Positions 26,868 to 35,805 of a stretch of 64,000 nucleotides of DNA are shown here, piece after piece. Position 1 is the first letter of the stretch. Every line of letters starts with the position of its first letter. Source of the DNA: Desulfobacteraceae bacterium (GTDB lineage Bacteria > Desulfobacterota > Desulfobacteria > Desulfobacterales > Desulfosalsimonadaceae). Location: assembly GCA_011389935.1 (NCBI GenBank), contig JAABTJ010000008.1:1-64000 (forward strand), written 5' to 3'. A model generated the notes under the pieces. The model searched no databases and was not told the DNA's origin. It worked only from the letters and a program-made list of their open reading frames with translations. The position numbers and the translations under genes are program-made.

Positions 26868-27614
26868 ATGGACGAAACGGTAAAGAAGCTCGATGATTTG
26901 GAAAATAAGGATCTGGCCCGATTCGTTGTGGATATGTGCCACCGGATCGTAATGCACCACGCGTTCTGGTTCAAGGAGGTCGAGCACCAGATGGGATTTG
27001 ACCGGGCGCTGTCCATACTGGATTCCGCCTACCGGAAAAGCTACGGCATACAGATGAACCGTCTTGGCAAAACATTGGGGTTTGAAATGGTCGAGGACGT
27101 ACCCAAGCCCCTGCTGGATATGCCCCGGGAAAAACTCATGGGCCTGATCGAAACGTTGGGCGTCAACTGGCTGGCCAATGACGGCGTATGGTTCCAGGCG
27201 GTGGAGTTTTCAACCGGCATGGACGACGCCAAGCGATGCAACGATACCTGCTGGACCCGGTTTGCGCCGTTCGAGGCGTGGAGCATCAAAAAGTTTCTGG
27301 AGCTGCCGGAAAACCCGGGGCTGGAGGGGCTGAAAAAGGCGTTGATGTTCCGGATGTACTCGCGGATCAACGTCCAGACCATTGTGGAGGAATCCGAAAA
27401 AACGATCCGCTTTCAGATGAACGAATGCCGGGTGCAGTCCTCGCGAAAGCGAAAGGGACTTCCGGACTATCCGTGCAAATCCGCCGGCATGGTGGAGTAT
27501 ACAACATTCGCGCGGGGCGTGGACAAGCGGATCCACACCGAGTGCATCGGATGTCCGCCGGATGCGCATCCGGAGGAATGGTTCTGCGCATGGCGGTTTA
27601 CCCTGGAGGGTTGA
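26868..27614 (+). CDS. DUF6125-like protein
   Basis: A 248-residue soluble protein that I match to a DUF6125-like family of anaerobic bacteria. The seen features are a helical N-terminal half (DLARFVVDMCHRIVMHHAFWFKEVEHQMG), the conserved VNWLANDGVWFQAVEF and RCNDTCWTRFAPFEAWSIKKFL, and a cysteine-containing C-terminus (NECRVQSSRKRKGLPDYPCKS, TECIGCPPDAHPEEWFCAWRF). The histidines and cysteines suggest a metal site, but no function is known to me. Start ATG 26868 after GGGGG; an ATG 13 codons upstream is weaker. It diverges from the SLC13 gene and converges with the nickel-transport-like gene. Confidence 0.75.
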   Translation: MDETVKKLDDLENKDLARFVVDMCHRIVMHHAFWFKEVEHQMGFDRALSILDSAYRKSYGIQMNRLGKTLGFEMVEDVPKPLLDMPREKLMGLIETLGVNWLANDGVWFQAVEFSTGMDDAKRCNDTCWTRFAPFEAWSIKKFLELPENPGLEGLKKALMFRMYSRINVQTIVEESEKTIRFQMNECRVQSSRKRKGLPDYPCKSAGMVEYTTFARGVDKRIHTECIGCPPDAHPEEWFCAWRFTLEG

Positions 27615-27640
27615 GCAAGAAGCGGAGCGCTGCCTGTCTC

Positions 27641-28135
27641 CTATGTTTTTTTGGCCTTGAGCATGTAAAATCCCCAAAAAAGGTTTCCAATAAGGCTGAT
27701 GCCCAGCAGGATCCCCCACAGGCGCGGCACGCCGTTATGTTCGTGATCATGCCCAAGGGGTTCGGAGCGGTCCGCAACCCCTTCCCATCGCGCATCATCA
27801 TCTTCCCCGCCGGCAATCTCGACGGAGACGCTTTCCAGATGGCCGGTGCCGTCGTCGGCCTGGATGCGCCATTTGCCCGGGGCATCCGGATAAAAAACGA
27901 AGCGCCCGTTTCTGTCCGTCCGCCCGTTCTGGTATTCTATCTCTTCATCTTCCGGCGAAAACACGAGCACTTCCGCGTAGCGCATGGGCCGGCTGTCCGA
28001 GTAAAGAAATGCAACGGCGATTGCAGCGCCCGGATCCAGTATGCGGTAGTTCGTGCCGTGCGCTGCGGCCGGGTGCGGTGCAAGTGAGAACAAAACGGTC
28101 CACGTGAAAAAAATTGTCCATACCCTATGCGTCAT
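27641..28135 (-). CDS. Periplasmic nickel-transport-like protein (DUF4198/NikL-like)
   Basis: A 164-residue exported protein. The signal peptide ends AAAHG, and the mature protein starts at the histidine, a frequent first ligand in metal-binding periplasmic proteins. A beta domain like the carboxypeptidase regulatory fold follows (YAEVLVFSPEDEEIEYQNGRTDRNGRFVFYPDAPGKWRIQADDGTGH), then a His-rich segment (GHDHEHNG) and one C-terminal membrane helix. This layout matches the extra component of energy-coupling nickel transporters (CbiL/NikL type). No cbiMQO-type gene is nearby, so the partner is missing or elsewhere. It lies 36 bases after the acyl-CoA dehydrogenase-like gene on the minus strand. 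Confidence 0.75.
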   Translation of the reverse strand: MTHRVWTIFFTWTVLFSLAPHPAAAHGTNYRILDPGAAIAVAFLYSDSRPMRYAEVLVFSPEDEEIEYQNGRTDRNGRFVFYPDAPGKWRIQADDGTGHLESVSVEIAGGEDDDARWEGVADRSEPLGHDHEHNGVPRLWGILLGISLIGNLFWGFYMLKAKKT

Positions 28136-28171
28136 CGGTTATCCTTGAATGTCAGAAAAGCGGTGAAAATG

Positions 28172-29140
28172 TTAATATCGTACCGGTTCCTCATAAAACT
28201 TCCATGCCGCCTGCAAGCGCAGCGCCCTGGCTTTATCCGCGATGTTCATGAGCGCTTTGTCCCTGTCCCAGGCCTCTTTTGCTTTTCTTCCGGCTTCTTC
28301 CCAGCAAGGGTCGAGGCGTGCAGACAGGTCCCTGATTCGTTTTAGCGCGTCATGGATGACAATATGGACTTCCGGTGAATCAGGGGAGCAGCATGCAAGG
28401 TTTCTGACTGATGCAATACACCCCAGAATATTTTCCAGGAGCTCCCGCCCCCAATCATATTTGCAGGCGCTTTTGAACAGATATCCCAGTATGGCGGCGG
28501 ATACATGCAGGTCCTCGACGGTTCGAAACGGTTTGATATATGCTGTATAGCCGTCCCCCGGAAGCAGGTCCGCTTCAAAAACGGCAACATCGGTAAAGAT
28601 GAGCTCTCCGTGGCTGATTTCCGGGACCAGGTTGAGGCCCTTCACAGGCACGATTCGGATACCCGGGGTTTTTGCGTCGATCTGGACCACCCGGATACGG
28701 TTTCTGCCGTCGTCAGTGGTCCCTTCCGAGGCTGCTACCAGGAACAGGCCGGCTTCCCCGGCGCAGGTGACATACTTTTTTCTGCCGTTTACGGTAAAGG
28801 CTTTTCCCCGCTTTGAATTGATTTCCACAGGTGCCAGCCGCGTTTTGATTGCGCGGGGGTGTGCCCCCTGTTCCTCTGTGATGCAAAAGCAGGCGGGCGT
28901 ATTGACGGGCAGCGCCGGGACAAGGCGCTGCAGGGCGGCGCAATATCCGGCGGCAAAGGCATACGCCATGCAGTCAGCGACAGCTCCGCCGGCGATCGCC
29001 CGGTCCACGGGAGGTTCCCACGATCCGGATTCTTTGGAAAAAGCCTGCCAAAAGTCCTCAAATGCAGAATACGTCTCCGGCGCAGCGGATCGGCCGGATG
29101 AGAGCAGCCAGTCAATAATTCGCAGATTGTCTTTTTCCAT
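28172..29140 (-). CDS. Divergent acyl-CoA dehydrogenase-like protein
   Basis: A 322-residue protein with the middle beta domain of acyl-CoA dehydrogenases: ITEEQGAHPRAIKTRL in place of the usual TEP-x-GSD motif, NGRKKYVTCAGEAGLFLVAA, and GELIFTDVAVFEADLLPG for the FTDVxVP phrase. It is some 60 residues shorter than the family norm. The reduced C-terminal helical domain lacks the usual EGT/G catalytic neighbourhood, and the flavin-binding S/T pattern is weak. It may have lost oxidase activity or act on an unusual substrate. ATG start at 29140. The gene is separated from rarA by the hairpin element C. Confidence 0.7.
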   Translation of the reverse strand: MEKDNLRIIDWLLSSGRSAAPETYSAFEDFWQAFSKESGSWEPPVDRAIAGGAVADCMAYAFAAGYCAALQRLVPALPVNTPACFCITEEQGAHPRAIKTRLAPVEINSKRGKAFTVNGRKKYVTCAGEAGLFLVAASEGTTDDGRNRIRVVQIDAKTPGIRIVPVKGLNLVPEISHGELIFTDVAVFEADLLPGDGYTAYIKPFRTVEDLHVSAAILGYLFKSACKYDWGRELLENILGCIASVRNLACCSPDSPEVHIVIHDALKRIRDLSARLDPCWEEAGRKAKEAWDRDKALMNIADKARALRLQAAWKFYEEPVRY

Positions 29141-29480
29141 TATATTCCGTCTCCGCTAATTGGAATTTTTCCCGAGCCACCGTATAACAGGCATTGTCCA
29201 TTCGACCCCGATCAATCCGTTTTTGGAGCGAGCGATAAATAAATGGACCAATGCCATTTGGCAGGGGGATGCGGCCCGAAAGCAGCATCGGGAGGACTTG
29301 GTGATATCTCTTGGCGAAGATGCGCCCGGCGGCCTGCATTATCTGAGCCCGCAGGGCGAGTTTGCAGGCCGCGGCGTATCGAGTCATAGAGATATCCCAA
29401 GGACGCACGGCTGCCGAGGGCTGCACCCCCCCTGCCAAATGGCATTGAACCGATTGTCCTGTCTTCTTCTTCTTTTTCTT
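29141..29480. other. 340-base gap holding hairpin element C
   Basis: No gene is seen between the acyl-CoA dehydrogenase-like gene and rarA. The reading frames on both strands here owe their openness to the repeat. Apart from the long inverted repeat described separately at 29249-29447, a second inverted pair (GGCATTGTCCATT at 29190-29202 with AATGGACCAATGCC at 29242-29255) shares one arm with it. Confidence 0.6.
29249..29447. repeat. 199-base long imperfect inverted repeat (element C)
   Basis: The outer arms CAATGCCATTTGGCAGGGGG (29249-29268) and the matching inverted copy ending at 29447 pair perfectly. The next pairs are GATATCTCT (29303-29311) with AGAGATATC (29388-29396), and GCGGCCTGCA (29329-29338) with TGCAGGCCGC (29363-29372) around the loop. 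The whole can fold as one hairpin on either strand. It begins 33 bases after the rarA stop on the minus strand. It could be a mobile palindrome or a structured RNA; sequence alone does not decide. Confidence 0.8.
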
Positions 29481-30842
29481 CTATTCTTCCCGGTTGCTGC
29501 TGTTTTTGCCTTTCTTTTTTTTCAGGCTTTCCCAGTATGCCATCCGCTGGCGGATGATCTTTTCGTATCCCCGTTCGGTGGGCGAATAAAACGCCTGCCC
29601 TTTCAGCTTTTCGGGCAGGTAGTCCTGGGGAATGTAGGCATCTTCATAATCGTGGGCGTATTTGTACCCCTTCCCGTAGTCGAGATCCTTCATCAGCCGG
29701 GTCGGGGCGTTTCGAATATGCATGGGGACGGGGAGCGTGCCGGTTTGCCGCACGAGAGCTCTGGCCCTGTTGTAGGCCGCGTAAACGCTGTTGCTCTTGG
29801 GTGCGGTAGCCAGGTATATGGCCGCCTGGGCAAGGTTCAGGTCTCCTTCCGGGGAGCCGATGACCCGGTATGCGGCCATGGCGTCCATGGCCACGGTAAT
29901 GGCCCGCGGGTCGGCATTCCCGATGTCTTCCGAGGCGAACCGGACCATTCTGCGGGCAATATAAAGGGGGTCCTCCCCGGCTTCCATCATGCGCACAAAC
30001 CAGTAAATGGCCCCGTCCGGGTCGCTCCCCCGAAGGCTTTTGTGAAACGCGGATATGAGATTGTAGTGCTCCTCGCCGCTTTTGTCGTACAGGAGCGCCT
30101 TTTTCTGGATCGCCTTTTTCACGTGGGTGCTGGCAATGGTTTTTTCGTCGCTTTCTTTTTCCTCGGCGGCGAGCATAGCCGCAACTTCAAGGGAGTTCAG
30201 GGCGGATCTGGCATCCCCGTCGCTGGTACCGATAATATGGGCAAGGGCTTCCTCCTCGATGGCCAGTTCCATTTTTCCCAATCCCCGCTCCCGATCGGCC
30301 AGTGCCCGCTTCAGGATGACGGCAAGGTGTTCTTCGGACAGCGGGTTCAGCGTAATCACCCGGCACCGGGACAGCAGCGCGGGGATCACCTCGAAAGAGG
30401 GGTTTTCGGTCGTGGCGCCGATGAGGGTAATCAATCCGCTTTCCACGTGGTGCAGAAAGGCGTCCTGCTGGGACTTGCTGAAGCGGTGGATCTCATCGAC
30501 AAAAAGGATGGTCCGTTTGCGGTGAATTGTTTTTTGTTCTTTTGCGATTTCAATGACCTGCCGGATATCCTTTACACCGGAGAGCACCGCGGAAAAAGAG
30601 ACGAAATGGCAGCGGGTTCGGGACGCCAAAATGCGGGCCAGGGTGGTTTTGCCGCTGCCCGGCGGCCCCCACAGGATCATTGAAAAGATCCGGTCGTTCA
30701 CAATGGCGTTGGCGATGAGGGAGCCGTCCCCGGCGGCGTTTTCCTGGCCGATAAATTCCCCTATGTCTGTGGGGCGCATTCGATCCGCAAGGGGTTTGCT
30801 ACTGCCGGAATCTTTGTCCGCCTGATATTCGAAAAGGTCCAA
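29481..30842 (-). CDS. rarA: Replication-associated recombination protein A (AAA ATPase)
   Basis: RarA/MgsA, a clamp-loader-like ATPase acting at stalled replication forks. The 453-residue protein has Walker [10 protein letters not shown], Walker [10 protein letters not shown], sensor phrases [12 protein letters not shown] and LSRCRVITL, and the C-terminal tetramerisation domain ([32 protein letters not shown]) of this family. The reading starts with TTG at 30842 preceded by AAGGTGAG, only 4 bases after the der stop, which fits translational coupling. Last gene of the minus-strand fau-der-rarA cluster; element C follows. Confidence 0.95.
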   Translation of the reverse strand: MDLFEYQADKDSGSSKPLADRMRPTDIGEFIGQENAAGDGSLIANAIVNDRIFSMILWGPPGSGKTTLARILASRTRCHFVSFSAVLSGVKDIRQVIEIAKEQKTIHRKRTILFVDEIHRFSKSQQDAFLHHVESGLITLIGATTENPSFEVIPALLSRCRVITLNPLSEEHLAVILKRALADRERGLGKMELAIEEEALAHIIGTSDGDARSALNSLEVAAMLAAEEKESDEKTIASTHVKKAIQKKALLYDKSGEEHYNLISAFHKSLRGSDPDGAIYWFVRMMEAGEDPLYIARRMVRFASEDIGNADPRAITVAMDAMAAYRVIGSPEGDLNLAQAAIYLATAPKSNSVYAAYNRARALVRQTGTLPVPMHIRNAPTRLMKDLDYGKGYKYAHDYEDAYIPQDYLPEKLKGQAFYSPTERGYEKIIRQRMAYWESLKKKKGKNSSNREE

Positions 30843-30846
30843 CGAC

Positions 30847-32244
30847 TCACCTTTTTCCTTTTTTCCCCTGCCTTTTTTCCTGTTTTTTGCCCGGTTTTGT
30901 AAGGTGCTTTTTCTTTCGGCGCGGATGGGTGGCCTCCCCCCCGCGTTTTCGCAAAAAAAGACGGATGGGGACCTTGTCGAGACCCAATGATTCGCGTATC
31001 CGGTTGACCAGGTACCGCTGGTAAGAAAAGTGAACCCCTTCCGGATAGTTTACAAAGCAGACAAACGTCGGGGGTTTTGTTGCGATCTGGGTGGCGTAGA
31101 AAAATTTCAGTCGGCGGCCGCGAAACATGGACGGTTCCGTTTGTTCGGTGGCGTTCTGGATAATGCGGTTCAGCGGACCGGTTGCACTTTGATGGGAGAA
31201 TTGCGTATATACGGTTTCGATGGCCTCAAAGATTTTAGGCACACGCCTGCCGGTCAGCGCTGAAATGGTCAAAAACGGGGCGTAGCTCATGTAGCTTGCC
31301 TGGTATTGTAGGTCTTCCTTGTATTTTTTGAAGGTATGGTCCCCTTTTTCGACCAGGTCCCATTTGTTGAGCAGGAAAATGCAGGCACGCCCTTTTTCGT
31401 ATGCATATCCCGCGATCTTGATGTCCTGCTCCACGATGCCGTCTGCGGCATCGATCAGTATCAGCGCGACATCGCAGCGGGCAATGGCGTCCATGGCCTT
31501 GACCACGGCATATTTTTCAAGTTTTTCATGGACCTTCGCCTTTCTGCGAATGCCTGCCGTATCGATCAGCAGGTATTTCTGCCCGTTGACTTCAACCCGG
31601 GTGTCAATGGCATCCCGCGTCGTGCCGGGCACCTCGGAGACGATTACCCGTTCTTCTCCCAGGATCCGGTTAACCAGGGAGGACTTGCCCACATTCGGGC
31701 GTCCGATGATGGCCAGCCGTATCGCCTCCCCGTTTTCTTCCGGCGCGCTTTGGGGAAGGGCCCCCACCACTTTTTCCAAGAGTTCGTATATGCCGTGGCC
31801 GTGTTCGGCGGAAACGGGAAACACCTCCTCGATTCCGAAGGAATAAAAGTCGGCCAGGCTGTCTTCCCGTTTGATGTGGTCCATTTTGTTGACGGCGAAA
31901 AAAACGGGCTTGGTGGTGGTTCGAAGCAGATCCACGATATCGTGGTCGTGGGGGGAGATCCCCTGTGCGCCGTCAAACAGGGCAATAATGGCATCGGCGT
32001 CTGTAATGGCATACCGGACCTGGTCGTGTGTTTTTTGCACAAATTGGTCTGAATCGGAAAAGTAGAATCCCCCGGTATCGATAACCGTGAAATCCACGTT
32101 GTTGAAGGACGCGGACCCGTAATGGCGGTCCCGGGTGACGCCGGCTACGCTGTCCACGAGCGCATCCCGGGTGCGGGTCAGGCGGTTGAAAAGGGTCGAT
32201 TTTCCGGCGTTTGGCCGGCCGACAATGGCGACGACTGGTTTCAT
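30847..32244 (-). CDS. der: Ribosome-assembly GTPase Der (EngA)
   Basis: Double-domain GTPase that matures the 50S ribosomal subunit. It carries two G domains: GRPNAGKST with DTGGF near the start and GRPNVGKSS with DTAGI near residue 180, plus NKMD and NKWD specificity motifs, and a C-terminal KH-like domain. The 465 residues end in a basic tail rich in Lys (KKHLTKPGKKQEKRQGKKGKR in part), usual for the family. ATG at 32244 lies 9 bases after the fau stop. Confidence 0.97.
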   Translation of the reverse strand: MKPVVAIVGRPNAGKSTLFNRLTRTRDALVDSVAGVTRDRHYGSASFNNVDFTVIDTGGFYFSDSDQFVQKTHDQVRYAITDADAIIALFDGAQGISPHDHDIVDLLRTTTKPVFFAVNKMDHIKREDSLADFYSFGIEEVFPVSAEHGHGIYELLEKVVGALPQSAPEENGEAIRLAIIGRPNVGKSSLVNRILGEERVIVSEVPGTTRDAIDTRVEVNGQKYLLIDTAGIRRKAKVHEKLEKYAVVKAMDAIARCDVALILIDAADGIVEQDIKIAGYAYEKGRACIFLLNKWDLVEKGDHTFKKYKEDLQYQASYMSYAPFLTISALTGRRVPKIFEAIETVYTQFSHQSATGPLNRIIQNATEQTEPSMFRGRRLKFFYATQIATKPPTFVCFVNYPEGVHFSYQRYLVNRIRESLGLDKVPIRLFLRKRGGEATHPRRKKKHLTKPGKKQEKRQGKKGKR

Positions 32245-32253
32245 GGGTGATTG

Positions 32254-32829
32254 TCAGATTTTGTAGATGATTCGTTGATCGGTAATGATGATATCAACGA
32301 ACTTGTCGTGGGATTCCATCGGGACCTGGGAAACGATCTGTTCGGACAGGGCAAGGGCGACTTTCCGGGCCGTATTGGGCAATTTTGGGATCATGCGGTC
32401 ATAGTGACCCCGTCCGGTTCCTGTTCTCCCCCCTTTTTCGTCAAAGGCAATGCCGGGAATGACGGCAATATCGATTTCATGGAAATGAATCGGTTTGCAT
32501 CTGGCCGGGTCGGGTGAAAAATTGTCCCCTAAAAGGTCTTTTTCAAGAAGGGTGACTTTCCACAACGTTATGTGCCGGTCCCGGTCAAAGGACGGGAGGA
32601 CAATGTTTTTGGGCATCCTTAGGCATTGATTGATTATGCGGCGGATATCTACCGGATAGTCGGGGCGCAGGTAAAAAAGTGCCGTCTCGGATTCCATGAA
32701 ATTGGCAAACTCGATCAACTGCCTGCCAATCCGATCGGTTTTGTCCTGGATGTCAGATCCGGGCAGGCCTGCGAGCTTTTCCTTTATTTCGTTTCTCAAA
32801 TTCTGTTTTTTCACTTTACCATCTTCCAT
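32254..32829 (-). CDS. 5-formyltetrahydrofolate cyclo-ligase
   Basis: Converts 5-formyl-THF to 5,10-methenyl-THF with ATP, recycling a folate storage form. The 191-residue protein has LFYLRPDYPVD, the substrate region PDPARCKPIHFHEIDIAVIPGIAFDEKGGRTGTGRGHYDR (the GRGHYDR phrase is diagnostic) and a C-terminal VPMESHDKFVDIIITD. I start at ATG 32829, with GGAG six bases upstream; an open frame reaches 32889 without signal. First gene of the minus-strand cluster with der and rarA, and divergent from serS. Confidence 0.93.
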   Translation of the reverse strand: MEDGKVKKQNLRNEIKEKLAGLPGSDIQDKTDRIGRQLIEFANFMESETALFYLRPDYPVDIRRIINQCLRMPKNIVLPSFDRDRHITLWKVTLLEKDLLGDNFSPDPARCKPIHFHEIDIAVIPGIAFDEKGGRTGTGRGHYDRMIPKLPNTARKVALALSEQIVSQVPMESHDKFVDIIITDQRIIYKI

Positions 32830-32982
32830 AGGATTCTCCGTATCTGAACATAACGACGGCATCATAACCCAAAATCGCGCAATTTTCAATAATCATTGAC
32901 GAATTATCCTGATCGTGCTAATCCACACTCGTTTAAACGCAACTGCCCCCTTTTTTTACAGAATAACCAATATAGGTATTAT

Positions 32983-34266
32983 ATGCTGGAAATCAAGTAC
33001 ATACGGCAAAATATATCGCAGGTTCGCGATGCCATGAATCGCCGGGGCGACGCTGCCAATATCGATACGTTTGAAGAGATAGACAATGAATATAGGAAAA
33101 TACTAAATGAAATAGAACAGTTGCGGCACAGGCGCAACGTGGTTTCCGATGAAATCGCAACAATGAAAGCCAACAAAGAAAACGCCGATCCGCTCATTTC
33201 AGAAATGCGCGAGGTGGCTTCCAGGATCAAGGCACTTGAAGCTGGGCTTTCGGGTTACGAGGAAAAAATACAGGAAATCCTGTTCAGCCTTCCCAACATT
33301 CCCCACGAAAGCGTCCCCTTCGGGAAGGACGAAAACGACAATCCCGTGGTGCGAAGCGTTGGCACCCCTGTCTCTTTCGACTTTGAAGTGCTCCCCCACT
33401 GGACGATCGGTGAAAATCTCGGAATCCTGGATTTTGAGCGGGCGGCCAAAATCACCGGCGCACGGTTCCCCCTGTATTTCGGCGCCGGCGCCCGGCTGGA
33501 AAGGGCGCTGATCAGCTTCATGATCGACCTCCATGTGAACATCCACGGGTATACCGAGACGCTTCCACCGTTTATTGTCAACAGCCGGTCCATGACCTTT
33601 ACGGGGCAGCTTCCGAAATTCGCGGAAGATCTTTTCAAGCTGGAAGGGCGCGACTATTACCTGATCCCCACGGCGGAAGTCCCGGTAACCAATATCCATC
33701 AGCAGGAAATCCTAGACGAATCCCTTCTGCCGATTTATTATGTCGCGTACACGCCGTGCTTCCGTTCGGAGGCGGGTTCATACGGCAAGGATACGCGCGG
33801 CCTGATCCGTCAGCACCAGTTCAACAAGGTTGAACTCGTCAAATTCACCATCCCCGAAGCCTCCTACCAGGAGCTCGAAAGCCTGCTGAAAAACGCGGAA
33901 GCCGTTTTAAAACTCCTTGAACTGCCTTACCGGACGGTGTTATTGTGTACGGGCGACATGGGATTCGCTTCTGCAAAAACCTACGATATCGAGGTATGGA
34001 TGCCGGCCCAGAACCGGTACAGGGAAATCTCGTCGTGCAGCAATTTTGAATCCTTCCAGGCAAGACGGGGGGGCATCCGGTTTAAGCGGAAAGGGGAAAA
34101 GGGTACCCAGCTCGTCCATACCCTGAACGGCTCGGGCCTTGCCGTCGGTCGCACGGTTGCGGCCATCCTCGAAAACGGCCAGCAGGCCGACGGCAGCGTG
34201 GTCATCCCCGAGGCCCTGCGGCCGTATATGGGCGGGCTGCAGAAAATCGAAAAATTGAAAGCATAA
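32983..34266 (+). CDS. serS: Seryl-tRNA synthetase
   Basis: Charges tRNA-Ser (and tRNA-Sec). The 427-residue class II enzyme has the N-terminal antiparallel coiled coil (about 30-105), motif 2 [28 protein letters not shown], and motif 3 [17 protein letters not shown]. The true start is ATG 32983 ([10 protein letters not shown]), which matches the family; the open frame runs 29 codons upstream to 32896. The ribosome site is weak (TAGG). Followed 30 bases later by threonine synthase, so the two may be co-transcribed. Confidence 0.97.
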   Translation: MLEIKYIRQNISQVRDAMNRRGDAANIDTFEEIDNEYRKILNEIEQLRHRRNVVSDEIATMKANKENADPLISEMREVASRIKALEAGLSGYEEKIQEILFSLPNIPHESVPFGKDENDNPVVRSVGTPVSFDFEVLPHWTIGENLGILDFERAAKITGARFPLYFGAGARLERALISFMIDLHVNIHGYTETLPPFIVNSRSMTFTGQLPKFAEDLFKLEGRDYYLIPTAEVPVTNIHQQEILDESLLPIYYVAYTPCFRSEAGSYGKDTRGLIRQHQFNKVELVKFTIPEASYQELESLLKNAEAVLKLLELPYRTVLLCTGDMGFASAKTYDIEVWMPAQNRYREISSCSNFESFQARRGGIRFKRKGEKGTQLVHTLNGSGLAVGRTVAAILENGQQADGSVVIPEALRPYMGGLQKIEKLKA

Positions 34267-34296
34267 CGAAACCTCTACACCCCGGATAATAATCGC

Positions 34297-35799
34297 GTGA
34301 GACCTGAAGATTTTCCACATGACATCCAGCCGCACCTGGTGCCGGAACCCCAGGGGCGTCTGATATATCGCTGCCTGGGATGCGGCGGTGAATTCGGAAT
34401 TGAAAAGCTGCTGTATATATGCCCGGATTGCCGGTCTGTCCTTTTGCTATACGATTCGGCGTTTGATCGCTTGAAAGAGACGCCGGGCAAGGTGTGGCGC
34501 AGGATATTCGATTACCGGAGGATGCTCAACATGCCGGCACTCAACGGCATATACCGGTACCATGAGCTTATTGGCCCGGTCATGCCCATCGATTCCATCG
34601 TGTGGCTGGGGGAGGGGCATACCCCGGTTGTAGAGGCGAGCGCCTATCTTCAGGAACGTGCCGGCGCACGGTTTTTTTTCAAAAACGACGGCCAGAATCC
34701 AAGCGCCTCCTTCAAGGACAGGGGTATGGCCAGTGCCCTGAGCTATATCAATTACCTTTTGAAATACGGCGACGTGGACGAAATCCTTGCCGTATGTGCA
34801 TCCACAGGGGATACTTCGGCCGCCGCAGCGCTTTACGCGTCTTACCTCTATCCCCGCGTCAAATCCGCCGTGCTTCTGCCGCATAAGCGGGTAACGCCGC
34901 AGCAGCTCTCCCAGCCGCTCGGGAGCGGCGCCATGGTCTTTGAGATCCCGGGCGTTTTTGACGACTGCATGAAAGTGGTGGAGCAGCTTTCGGAAAATTA
35001 TAATGTGGCGCTGTTGAATTCCAAGAATGCCTGGCGAATTTTAGGCCAGGAATCGTATTCCTATGAGGTGGCGCAGTTTTTCGAGTATGACATGAAAAAC
35101 CGCGTAATCATTGTACCGGTGGGGAACGCCGGAAACATCACCGCCCTGATGAGCGGGTTTCTCAAATTTCTGGATATCGGCGTTATCGAAGACCTTCCGA
35201 TTATTATCGGGGTCCAGTCCGTTCATGCCAACCCCGTGTATCAGTATTACCTGGAAGAAGATCCTGAAAGACGCCATTTTGAGGCAGTCCACGTTAGCCC
35301 CAGCGTTGCCCAGGCAGCCATGATCGGCAATCCTGTGTCCATGCCCCGGGTGATCCGCCTTGCAGATCAGTATAACCGGATGGCAGGGGACAGAAAGGTT
35401 TTTGTGGTGGAGGTCAGCGAGCAGGAAATAATGGACTGGCATCTCATCGCAAACCGGCACGGCCATGTGTCGTGCACCCACGGGGGGGAATGCCTGGCCG
35501 GGATGGTGACGGCCGTGAAGCAGGGCCTCATTGATTCGAGCCACAGCGTGGTCCTGGATTCAACGGCCCACGCCCTGAAATTTTCCAATTTCCAGGAAAT
35601 GTATTTTGAGAACCGGTTTCCGGAAGAATATGGGGTTGTCCCGAAATCCGAGTTGATTAACGCCCCGATGCTGGTTCGGCCGGAAGATCTTGATGAAGTC
35701 CCCGAATCAGGGAAGCCGCTTGCCGGAAAATCGCTGGATCGATTCATCAATCGAGTTTCCGAAGAGATCGCCCATCGACTTGAGCTGAAAAAGGTGTAG
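34297..35799 (+). CDS. thrC: Threonine synthase with N-terminal zinc-ribbon
   Basis: PLP enzyme making threonine from O-phosphohomoserine. The 500-residue protein opens with a zinc-ribbon-like CLGCGG...CPDC segment (about 24-47). The PLP lysine is Lys140 in NPSASFKDRG, followed by CASTGDTSAAAALYAS and the glycine loop VGNAGNITALMSG. This long form with a zinc ribbon is common in anaerobic bacteria. GTG start at 34297. It is 4 bases before the LysM protein gene start, so at least two genes are linked. Confidence 0.93.
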   Translation: MRPEDFPHDIQPHLVPEPQGRLIYRCLGCGGEFGIEKLLYICPDCRSVLLLYDSAFDRLKETPGKVWRRIFDYRRMLNMPALNGIYRYHELIGPVMPIDSIVWLGEGHTPVVEASAYLQERAGARFFFKNDGQNPSASFKDRGMASALSYINYLLKYGDVDEILAVCASTGDTSAAAALYASYLYPRVKSAVLLPHKRVTPQQLSQPLGSGAMVFEIPGVFDDCMKVVEQLSENYNVALLNSKNAWRILGQESYSYEVAQFFEYDMKNRVIIVPVGNAGNITALMSGFLKFLDIGVIEDLPIIIGVQSVHANPVYQYYLEEDPERRHFEAVHVSPSVAQAAMIGNPVSMPRVIRLADQYNRMAGDRKVFVVEVSEQEIMDWHLIANRHGHVSCTHGGECLAGMVTAVKQGLIDSSHSVVLDSTAHALKFSNFQEMYFENRFPEEYGVVPKSELINAPMLVRPEDLDEVPESGKPLAGKSLDRFINRVSEEIAHRLELKKV

Positions 35800-35805
35800 C
35801 TTTTG

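Noticed and set aside
29249-29447. Element C as a 6S RNA
   Set aside because: Length and hairpin form are similar, and a fau gene is in the same cluster, but the ends are perfect inverted repeats and I could not recognise the conserved 6S bubble sequences. Kept as a repeat or unknown RNA.
29160-30683. Plus-strand reading frame of 507 codons opposite rarA
   Set aside because: RarA on the minus strand has Walker motifs and the expected length. The plus frame also runs through element C and shows no homology.
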